A stretch of DNA of 29,216 nucleotides, from positions 1 to 29,216 of IMG/VR virus record IMGVR_UViG_3300026077_000016; one strand, given 5' to 3'. This DNA comes from a virus. A model generated the notes under the pieces. The model searched no databases and had not been told where the DNA came from. It was given only the letters and a program-made list of their open reading frames with translations. Position 1 is the stretch's first letter; the number at the start of each line of letters is the position of its first letter. This document shows positions 1-6,221 of the stretch, one piece after another. Position numbers and translations under genes: made by a program.

Positions 1-68
1 ATAATATTTGTTGGATCACCTTTGTACTTTCTAGGAAAGGATGGATAGTATTTTCCCCTATAAGCCAT
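1..68 (-). CDS. 4: gp4-like head completion protein (5' end only, partial)
   Basis: An ATG on the minus strand at 68-66 opens a frame that runs off the left edge without a stop, giving 22 residues that begin MAYRGKYYPSFPRKYKGD. This N-terminus resembles the start of T4-like gp4 (also called gp50/4), the head completion protein that finishes the packaged capsid before tail joining; the family start typically carries Y-x-G-K/R-Y-x-P-x-x-P-x-K-Y-x-G-D. The gene is divergent from the tail gene that starts at 99, and a CTAAATA late-promoter-like box on the minus strand (97-91) lies at a suitable distance. Only the first 22 codons are visible, so the identity rests on the motif and on my memory of the family. 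Confidence 0.62.
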   Translation of the reverse strand, partial: MAYRGKYYPSFPRKYKGDPTNI

Positions 69-75
69 CTAAATA
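69..75 (+). promoter_or_regulatory. late-promoter-like box CTAAATA (rightward)
   Basis: CTAAATA lies in the 30-bp gap between the divergent gp4-like and tail-tube-like genes. It resembles the T4-type late -10 element (TATAAATA) and sits about 24 bp before the GTG at 99. A mirror copy on the other strand (91-97) forms an inverted repeat with it, so a hairpin role is the alternative. Confidence 0.4.
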
Positions 76-90
76 ACTATACTATAGAAG

Positions 91-97
91 TATTTAG
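91..97 (-). promoter_or_regulatory. late-promoter-like box CTAAATA (leftward)
   Basis: TATTTAG on the plus strand reads CTAAATA on the minus strand, 23 bp before the gp4-like ATG at 68. It mirrors the plus-strand box at 69-75, so each box would fire past the other toward its own gene, giving overlapping divergent late promoters. Confidence 0.4.
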
Positions 98-98
98 A

Positions 99-935
99 GT
101 GCCAGCACCAAGACCAAGAGGAATATCAGATATAATGCCTAAGTTACAGAATGTAGCTCAGACATCCCAGTTTTTAGTAAAATTTGTTTTGCCAAGAGGT
201 GATTGTCGTAGATTTTTAAGACAGAAGGGTATAAATGATCGTTTTATTGCAGATAATGTAGGATTGCTATGTAGTGATGCAGTATTACCAGGCAGTGCTA
301 TGGCGACTCTTAATACTGCAGGTGATTATCAAGGGTTGATTGAAAGATTTGCTCATACAAGAAATTTCACACAAGTTAATTTTGATTTCTATGTTGATAA
401 TGAGTATAAGTCATTAAAATTTTTAGAACATTGGATGGAATTCATATCAAGTGGTGCGATAGCTGACCCTTCATCTGATACTTATCATTTTAAAATGAAG
501 TATCCAGATGAATACAAATCCAATGATACAAGAGTTGTAAAGTTTGAAAGAAATTATTCTCAATTTTTAGAGTATAGATTTATCGGTATGTTCCCTCTAT
601 CTTTAAATTCAACCAGAGTATCATATCAAAATTCTCAAATATTAAAAGCAACCGCAACATTTAGTTTTGACAGATATATTTGTGGTGAATCAAATTCATT
701 AGCGAGAGCATTAGGTTTAGACTTTAATAATCAACCTGCAAGAGATGCAAGAGCATCAGCAAGACAAACCGAAAGGAATAATAATACTTTATCTAGAATA
801 ATGAATGATGATTTAGCATTATTAAATGAAAATACTGGATATAGAAACTTACCTGTCAATTTAGTTCAGGGTGGAATTACGAGGAGATTTGGAACAAATA
901 CCACTGTTTATCAAAGTAATGACTACGAATCATAA
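99..935 (+). CDS. tail-tube-fold baseplate protein (gp48/gp54-like tube cap or initiator)
   Basis: A 278-aa protein starting at a GTG (99); the next in-frame ATG is at 135. I prefer the GTG because the PxPRGISDI N-terminus looks like the start of marine T4-like homologues. It has the pattern of tail-tube-fold proteins: an LPGS segment near residue 63, a hydrophobic DFYVDNEYKSLKFLEHWME block near residues 95-113 and a C-terminal beta segment (ATATFSFDRY). In T4, gp48 and gp54 cap the baseplate and start tube polymerisation. Being first in the run ahead of the gp26, gp27 and gp5 homologues fits that role. It could instead be another tube-fold structural protein; the exact T4 equivalent is uncertain, so no symbol is given. 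Confidence 0.6.
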   Translation: MPAPRPRGISDIMPKLQNVAQTSQFLVKFVLPRGDCRRFLRQKGINDRFIADNVGLLCSDAVLPGSAMATLNTAGDYQGLIERFAHTRNFTQVNFDFYVDNEYKSLKFLEHWMEFISSGAIADPSSDTYHFKMKYPDEYKSNDTRVVKFERNYSQFLEYRFIGMFPLSLNSTRVSYQNSQILKATATFSFDRYICGESNSLARALGLDFNNQPARDARASARQTERNNNTLSRIMNDDLALLNENTGYRNLPVNLVQGGITRRFGTNTTVYQSNDYES

Positions 936-957
936 AAAAAATATCTTTCAGAAACGT

Positions 958-966
958 CTATAAATA
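958..966 (+). promoter_or_regulatory. T4-type late promoter CTATAAATA
   Basis: An exact CTATAAATA lies in the 56-bp gap ahead of the gp26-like gene, 25 bp before its ATG at 992. It matches the T4 late consensus TATAAATA, recognised by the gp55/gp33/gp45 system in T4. It would drive the frameshift gene pair and the coupled genes downstream. Confidence 0.7.
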
Positions 967-991
967 AAGATACTGAAGTGCTGTAATTATT

Positions 992-1711
992 ATGCCTTTA
1001 CCAACCATATCAACTCCAACTTATGAGTTGACTTTACCATCGTCAAGTAGAAAAATTAAATATCGCCCCTTTTTAGTAAAAGAGGAAAAGATTTTAATTA
1101 TTGCGATGGAATCACAGGATACTAAACAAATTGCTAGAGCAGTCAAAGATGTTTTAGCAAAGTGTATATTGACAAAAGGTATCAAAGTTGAAAAACTTGC
1201 CACCTTTGATATTGAATACTTATTTTTGAATATTCGTGGTAAATCTGTCGGAGAACATATTGAAGTGATGGTTACTTGTCCCGACGATAATAAAACACAA
1301 GTTCCGATGTCAATCAATATCGATGACATCAAGGTTCAAAAAGATAAAAGTCATTCTTCTGACATAGTTTTGGATGATACTTATACTTTAAAAATGAAAT
1401 ATCCTTCCTTGAACGAATTTATTAAAACAAATTTTGATCAAGTTGAAAACATGAAAGTTGATGACACATTTGATTTAATCTCATCTTGTATCGATCAAGT
1501 ATATTCTGATGAAGAAACTTGGTCACATCAAGAGTGTACTAAGAAAGAACTAACAGACTTTGTTGAATCACTTAATACAACTCAATTTAAAATGGTAGAG
1601 AATTTCTTTACAACAATGCCTAAATTATCTCATATAGTAAAGGTAACGAATCCAAATACAAAAGTTGATAGTGAAATTAAATTAGAGGGGCTGCAGAGTT
1701 TTTTCGGATAA
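992..1711 (+). CDS. 26: gp26/gp51-type baseplate hub protein; candidate tail assembly chaperone (zero-frame product)
   Basis: A 239-aa protein of the T4 baseplate family (gp26/gp51 type, usually 208-243 aa), which T4 needs to assemble the hub. Visible features are an N-terminal YELTLPSSSRKIKYRPF beta segment, a helical segment KQIARAVKDVLAKCI (about 45-59) and a C-terminal helical half. The last codons contain a T TTT TTC heptamer in slippery phase followed by a stem-loop. A -1 slip would skip the stop at 1709-1711 and fuse residue 238 to Arg-Ile-Ser and the 60-aa ORF at 1714, making about 301 aa. The gene is immediately upstream of tape-measure-like genes, which is where G/GT tail assembly chaperones lie in other tailed phages. 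Family membership is recognition; the chaperone role is inference. Confidence 0.72.
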   Translation: MPLPTISTPTYELTLPSSSRKIKYRPFLVKEEKILIIAMESQDTKQIARAVKDVLAKCILTKGIKVEKLATFDIEYLFLNIRGKSVGEHIEVMVTCPDDNKTQVPMSINIDDIKVQKDKSHSSDIVLDDTYTLKMKYPSLNEFIKTNFDQVENMKVDDTFDLISSCIDQVYSDEETWSHQECTKKELTDFVESLNTTQFKMVENFFTTMPKLSHIVKVTNPNTKVDSEIKLEGLQSFFG

Positions 1712-1741
1712 GTATGGCACACGAAGATCTAGTGTCATACT
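1699..1741 (+). promoter_or_regulatory. predicted programmed -1 ribosomal frameshift signal
   Basis: The heptamer T TTT TTC occupies 1699-1705, in X XXY YYZ phase for the frame starting at 992 (codons TTT 1700-1702, TTC 1703-1705). After a 5-nt spacer, AGTATGGCAC (1711-1720) pairs with GTGTCATACT (1732-1741): ten pairs including one G-U, with an 11-nt loop. A -1 slip gives CGG ATA AGT then ATG at 1714, with no stop before 1894. The stem also sequesters the ATG of the downstream ORF, whose upstream region lacks a strong Shine-Dalgarno. The geometry is seen directly; frameshifting itself is predicted. Confidence 0.72.
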
Positions 1742-1896
1742 ATAAGTTAAATTTTGCTCTAATGCAGCATCATAATTATAGTCTAACTGAACTTGAGAAT
1801 ATGATTCCGTGGGAGAGAGAAATTTACGTTTCACTTTTACAACAATATGTTGAAGAGGAAAATCTAAAAGCACAACAAAACAACAATAATGGATGA
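1714..1896 (+). CDS. 60-codon -1-frame partner of the gp26-like gene (gp51/T-like domain)
   Basis: A short acidic, helical ORF (60 aa) with the core YSLTELENMIPWEREIY. A PWxxE/MIPxERE segment in a small ORF just before the tape measure gene is typical of the T part of G/GT-type tail assembly chaperones, although marine T4-like phages often label this position a hub assembly protein. It lies in the -1 frame relative to the gp26-like gene, 2 nt after its stop. Its ATG is inside the predicted frameshift-stimulating stem. It is therefore probably made mainly as the C-terminus of a 301-aa fusion; independent initiation at the ATG remains possible. Its end overlaps the next gene by 8 nt. Confidence 0.65.
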   Translation: MAHEDLVSYYKLNFALMQHHNYSLTELENMIPWEREIYVSLLQQYVEEENLKAQQNNNNG

Positions 1897-3490
1897 GGAA
1901 CAAGGGTTACAATCCCCGTTAGCAGGAGGACTTAGAGGTATTAGAAGAAGCGTATCTTCTGGTATCTTTACAGGTCGTGCTGTTCCACCACCAGTTCAAC
2001 CAGATCCACAAACGACAAGTTTACTTAATCAAAATTCATTAACTTTAACAAGTGTCTCGTCACAACTATCTTCAATTTCAGATCAGATACTTTCTCTTAA
2101 TAATTCTCTTGGAGTTATAAAATCTAATTTAGATGTGAGTGATCAATTAGATAGACAGAGAGAAGCAGCAAAACAAAAAAGAGAAGCACAATTAGCAGAG
2201 CAAGGATTAAGGGAAGGAAAAGAATCAGAATTAGAAAGAAAAATACAAACTGCTTTACTTGCTCCAGTGCGTAGGGTTGCGACTTTTGCTAGAGGTATTT
2301 TAAGTAGATTGGGTGAATTTTTGTTTGTACTTACTGCGGGTTGGTTGACTGACAAAACTTTATCATTCATAAGACTTTCATCAGAGGGAAATATTGATAA
2401 ATTAAATGAATTTAAAAGGAAATTTCTATTTGACCTTGCTATTTTAGGTGGTATTGGTTTAGCAATAACAGTTGGTCTGTCAAAATTAGTAGCAACAATT
2501 GGATCAATTGCAGGACTTGCACTTAAATTTGCATTTTCAACATTATTAGTCGCACCATTTAAAGCAGCAATAAATTTTATAAGATATAATGTTGAAAATT
2601 TTGCTAAATTATTTTTTAAATATGCAAAACAATTAATTACAAATGCACCGAAAAGAATTTTTCAAGGAGGATTAGGAGGTGTATTGACTCCAGCACTGGG
2701 TATAGGTGGTGCGTTGTTATTTCCAAAACAAATAAAAAATTTCTTCAAATCAACATTCGGTAAGAAAGTAACAGGCGAAGCTGTGGAGGGTGTTACTAAG
2801 ACAGGTGCAAAAACGGGATTAAAAACTGGTTTAAAAAAATTAGGACCACTTGGAATAGGTATTGAATTAGCATTATCACCTTTATTCGGATTTTTTGATT
2901 ATAAAGACAGAAAAGAAAATCTAGGTCAAACAGAAGGACAGGCAAAAGCTGGAGCAACTGCAGAACAGCTTGGTGGATTAGCTGGTACTCTAATTGGATT
3001 AACTTTATTACCAGAACCACTAACAAGTGCCACTGGTTTAATAGGTCTTACATTATTAAGTATGTTCGGTGGATTTGGTGCTAGTAGTATAACTGATATA
3101 GTAACTGGGGCTAATCAGAATCAGAATCAGAATCAGGGGGTGCAATATGGTCCTGTTGAAGGAAGAGCAGATGGTGGTCCTGTTGAAGAGCGTAAACCTT
3201 ATAAAGTAGGAGAGAAGGGACCTGAAATATTCACTCCTGATGTATCTGGAATGATAACACCAATAAATTTAAAGAAAGAAACAAAAGTTTCAGAACTCAT
3301 AGCATCATTCGATCAATCAGCTGAAGTAACAGTTATTCCGATGAGCACATCAGAAAAGGGATTGCCAGCAAGTGCAACTATGACAAAGGCTTCAAAAACT
3401 CCGAGTGGTTCACTTCCTAATATTCCATCTTCAGATTTTGCAAATAGTTTCTTAGGATTCTCTGAATCTGTATATAATGTGGTGGTATAA
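1889..3490 (+). CDS. tape-measure-like tail/hub protein
   Basis: A 533-aa protein. Order: Pro-rich N-terminus; coiled-coil-prone Ser/Leu region (about 45-85); charged helix (about 85-118); a GILSRLGEFLFVLTAGWLTD amphipathic hairpin (about 135-155); long hydrophobic stretches (about 178-225 and 355-400); an Asn-Gln repeat; and a C-terminal RADGGPVxxxKPYKVGEKGPEIF motif. The last (GGPV...Y.VGE.GPE.F.P) is typical of tape-measure C-termini in many tailed phages. Tape measures set tail length and help DNA entry through the membrane; in T4 this is gp29, in the same hub cluster. Position after the 26/51-type pair and before gp27 agrees. I do not see direct similarity to T4 gp29, so this is a functional analogue call. 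Confidence 0.55.
   Translation: MDEEQGLQSPLAGGLRGIRRSVSSGIFTGRAVPPPVQPDPQTTSLLNQNSLTLTSVSSQLSSISDQILSLNNSLGVIKSNLDVSDQLDRQREAAKQKREAQLAEQGLREGKESELERKIQTALLAPVRRVATFARGILSRLGEFLFVLTAGWLTDKTLSFIRLSSEGNIDKLNEFKRKFLFDLAILGGIGLAITVGLSKLVATIGSIAGLALKFAFSTLLVAPFKAAINFIRYNVENFAKLFFKYAKQLITNAPKRIFQGGLGGVLTPALGIGGALLFPKQIKNFFKSTFGKKVTGEAVEGVTKTGAKTGLKTGLKKLGPLGIGIELALSPLFGFFDYKDRKENLGQTEGQAKAGATAEQLGGLAGTLIGLTLLPEPLTSATGLIGLTLLSMFGGFGASSITDIVTGANQNQNQNQGVQYGPVEGRADGGPVEERKPYKVGEKGPEIFTPDVSGMITPINLKKETKVSELIASFDQSAEVTVIPMSTSEKGLPASATMTKASKTPSGSLPNIPSSDFANSFLGFSESVYNVVV
3113..3136 (+). repeat. (AATCAG)4 hexamer tandem repeat
   Basis: Four exact copies of AATCAG in frame in the tape-measure-like gene, encoding an alternating Asn-Gln linker just before the GGPV/VGEKGPE motif. 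Copy-number change would keep the frame and alter linker length by two residues per unit. Confidence 0.9.
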
Positions 3491-4887
3491 TGTCTATTAA
3501 GAAAAGAAGAGATTCATTATTAAAATCAAATCTCAGTATTAATAAAATAAGAGATTCAGCGGTAAACTTTACTAAAGGTTTGATGCGTTCAAGACAGACT
3601 GCATCTGAAATTGTAAACAAAACAAATGAAAATAATAAATTCAAGAGAACGTTAATTGGAAATGATAATAGTTTTTTTGTTAAGAGAAGAGAAAATGCAA
3701 GAAGAAGACAGAGAGAAGATGAATTAGAGGCAGCAACAGTTCAAGGAACAACAAAGAGACAAGGTAGTGTTGTTTCAAGAAGTACAAAAGGTTTTCTTGG
3801 TAGAATACTAGATTTCTTTGGTATTGTCTTGATAGGATGGTTTGTCAATACTCTACCTCAAATTTTAAAATCTATTCAGGGATTGATAAAAAGAATACAA
3901 GGAGTGATAACTATTCTTACTGGTTTCATGAATGATATAGGAGATTTTTTGATTGGTATAGGTGGAGGAATATCGACAGCTCTTCAATCATTAAGATCAG
4001 GAGTAGATTTATTGATGTTAAGAAAACAGAATGATGAAAGTCTTGAGTCTGCAAATAATAATTTGAATAAAGTGAGAAAAGATATGTTAACCACAGGTAT
4101 ACTTTATAATAATCCAGCAGCTGCTGGATTGCCTGATTATTCAGGAGAAACATTATTAAGAACACCATTAGATGATGCAGTAGAAGAGGAGAATAAAGAT
4201 GATAGTAAATCACAAGATCAGAAATCTACATCAGATAAAAATGTAGAGGGTAGAGATGATACCAAACAGTTTGATAGTATTACACCAGAGAGTACAAAGA
4301 CTGAAACACAAAAGGATGATGACCCTAATAATGAAAACTTTATTCAAGGAATAAAAGACGACAAAGAAATTAAACAAGATATGTCAGATAAGGCTCAGAG
4401 TAAAGGTGATACTATTGATGAAAGAAATGATGAAAATGATTTAGATAATAAGAAAAAAAATGATGATATTGGACTCGTTCAGGGAGTTAAAAATTTTATA
4501 TCTGGTTTTTTTGGCGGTGATGGACAACAACAGTCAGATAATCAAAAAAGAGAAACAGATAGTAAGAAAGATAATAGTTCGTCAGTAAGTGGTGCTGTAA
4601 CTAAAATAAAACAGATAGCAACTGATGCTGGTAAACAAATGAAAGGTGAGAAGAAAAATTTTAATGTAGAACCTTCAAAGAGAGAAAGAGGTAATATGAA
4701 TACTAATAAAAATAAAAATAGAAATCAAGTTGTCATTATTGAAAAAGGTGTACCAATTAATAATCCAAACCCCCCATCTGGTGGTAGCGGTGGTGGATCT
4801 AGCTTAAATAGTCTTGATGGACTTCAAGATTCTGATGCGATGAAAAAAGGAATTAAAAAACTTCAATCAGTTATACTTGCAAACTAA
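3490..4887 (+). CDS. second tape-measure-like or hub-associated protein, paralogous architecture
   Basis: A 465-aa protein coupled to the previous gene by a TAATG overlap. Its N-terminus is basic with many Arg/Lys (residues 1-90), then a KGFLGRILDFFGIVLIGWFVN segment (about 100-120) that aligns in character with GILSRLGEFLFVLTAGWLTD of the preceding protein, then hydrophobic helices to about 175. From about 225 to 400 it is highly charged, Asp/Lys/Asn-rich and likely disordered, and it ends after a PxPPSGGSGGGSS linker. The shared basic-plus-hairpin architecture suggests duplication or a common partner. It sits where T4 has genes 28/29. I do not recognise a specific family, and function beyond tail interior or hub is inferred. 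Confidence 0.5.
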   Translation: MSIKKRRDSLLKSNLSINKIRDSAVNFTKGLMRSRQTASEIVNKTNENNKFKRTLIGNDNSFFVKRRENARRRQREDELEAATVQGTTKRQGSVVSRSTKGFLGRILDFFGIVLIGWFVNTLPQILKSIQGLIKRIQGVITILTGFMNDIGDFLIGIGGGISTALQSLRSGVDLLMLRKQNDESLESANNNLNKVRKDMLTTGILYNNPAAAGLPDYSGETLLRTPLDDAVEEENKDDSKSQDQKSTSDKNVEGRDDTKQFDSITPESTKTETQKDDDPNNENFIQGIKDDKEIKQDMSDKAQSKGDTIDERNDENDLDNKKKNDDIGLVQGVKNFISGFFGGDGQQQSDNQKRETDSKKDNSSSVSGAVTKIKQIATDAGKQMKGEKKNFNVEPSKRERGNMNTNKNKNRNQVVIIEKGVPINNPNPPSGGSGGGSSLNSLDGLQDSDAMKKGIKKLQSVILAN

Positions 4888-6221
4888 TGGCAGCAATAGA
4901 TAAATCAATTTACGAAAAATTCATTATAGAATCGGCTGATGGTTCAAAAACTGCTGATATAAAAGAGGGTGTTGTTGCGTTTACATATTTTGAAAACATA
5001 TTTTCACCATATTTAACTGCAAGAGTAATTGTAATTAACACAAGTGGTGCTATTACGGGTGATGATGGAAATATGCAGTCAATATATAATGGATTACCTT
5101 TGAGAGGAGGAGAGAGAGTTCAAATAAAAATAGCAGGAAATTCTAGACAAAATAAAGGATTAGATTTTTCAAAAGACCCTGCACAATATTTTTATGTTGC
5201 CTCGATTACAAATGTTTTACTTGACGAAGGTAGTGAAACATTTACATTAAATTTAGTTTCAAGAGAAGCAATTACAAACGAAACCACTAGAGTTGGGAAA
5301 AAATTCCCTACATCACAAAAAATATCTGGATCTGTACAGGATATTCTTAAAAATTATTTACACGCTGATAAAATTGGTGAAGTAGAGGAGACACAAAATA
5401 CTTATGGGTTTATTGGAAATCTTAAAAAACCTTTTTCAATAATTACTTGGTTAGCATCTAAATCAGTATCTGGAAAGGCAAAACCAGGTGAGGATTCAAG
5501 TGCTGGATATGTATTTTTTGAAACTCAAGAGGGTTATAATTTTTTGTCAATTGATAAAATTATGGAATCAGAACCATACGAAAATGATTTTGTGTATAAA
5601 CCAGGCATCGTATCTACAGATGATAAAAATAAAGATTTTAAAATATTAACTTATGCCACTAATAGAAATCAAGATTTGATTGGTAAACTTGAAAGAGGAG
5701 CTTTCAGTAGTGTCCGTTATTATGTAAATCCTGTATCATTCGTGCCAACTATATCAGTATTTAATGCGAATGATTATCAAGGCAAGGCAAATAATTTAGG
5801 TGATAAGGAAATAATGTTGCCTAGAATTGATGATAGAAGTGATAAAACATTAGGAGATTTGCCAAGTCGTATATTTGTTGGTATGCTAGACGTAGGAACT
5901 CTTGAAAAGGATGCAAGTGATGAAGGTTGGAACGATCCAGTTAAAAGAAATGCTGATCCAACTAGAATTCACTCTCAATCTATGATGAGGTATAATCAAA
6001 TTTTTACTCAAGTTATTGAGATACAAATTCCACTTAATACTAATTTGACTGCTGGTTCAGTTATAAGATGTGTATTTCCACAACTATCAAAAGTTAAAAG
6101 AAAACAACCAGATCCTGAAATTAGTGGACTATATATGATTAAAGAACTAGCACATTATTTTGATGGTAAAGGTTCATACACAAAATTAAAAATAGTTAGA
6201 GATTCTTTTGGAAGGAAATGA
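4887..6221 (+). CDS. 27: gp27-like baseplate central hub protein
   Basis: A 444-aa protein (T4 gp27 is about 390 aa). The N-terminus KFIIESADGSKTADIKEGV followed by an FEN-type segment and the sequence VQIKIAG..., FYVASITNVLLDEGSETFTLNLVSRE is typical of gp27-like hub proteins, which form the trimeric torus joining tail tube to the gp5 spike. The C-terminus (NLTAGSVIRCVFP...DPEISGLYMIKELAHYF...YTKLKIVRDS) matches the hub pattern in which a beta-rich tube-like domain ends with a G.YLI..L.H.F...Y.T.L.L.RD signature. It starts at a TAATG overlap and its stop overlaps gp5 by ATGA, consistent with stoichiometric co-translation with gp5. Confidence 0.85.
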   Translation: MAAIDKSIYEKFIIESADGSKTADIKEGVVAFTYFENIFSPYLTARVIVINTSGAITGDDGNMQSIYNGLPLRGGERVQIKIAGNSRQNKGLDFSKDPAQYFYVASITNVLLDEGSETFTLNLVSREAITNETTRVGKKFPTSQKISGSVQDILKNYLHADKIGEVEETQNTYGFIGNLKKPFSIITWLASKSVSGKAKPGEDSSAGYVFFETQEGYNFLSIDKIMESEPYENDFVYKPGIVSTDDKNKDFKILTYATNRNQDLIGKLERGAFSSVRYYVNPVSFVPTISVFNANDYQGKANNLGDKEIMLPRIDDRSDKTLGDLPSRIFVGMLDVGTLEKDASDEGWNDPVKRNADPTRIHSQSMMRYNQIFTQVIEIQIPLNTNLTAGSVIRCVFPQLSKVKRKQPDPEISGLYMIKELAHYFDGKGSYTKLKIVRDSFGRK

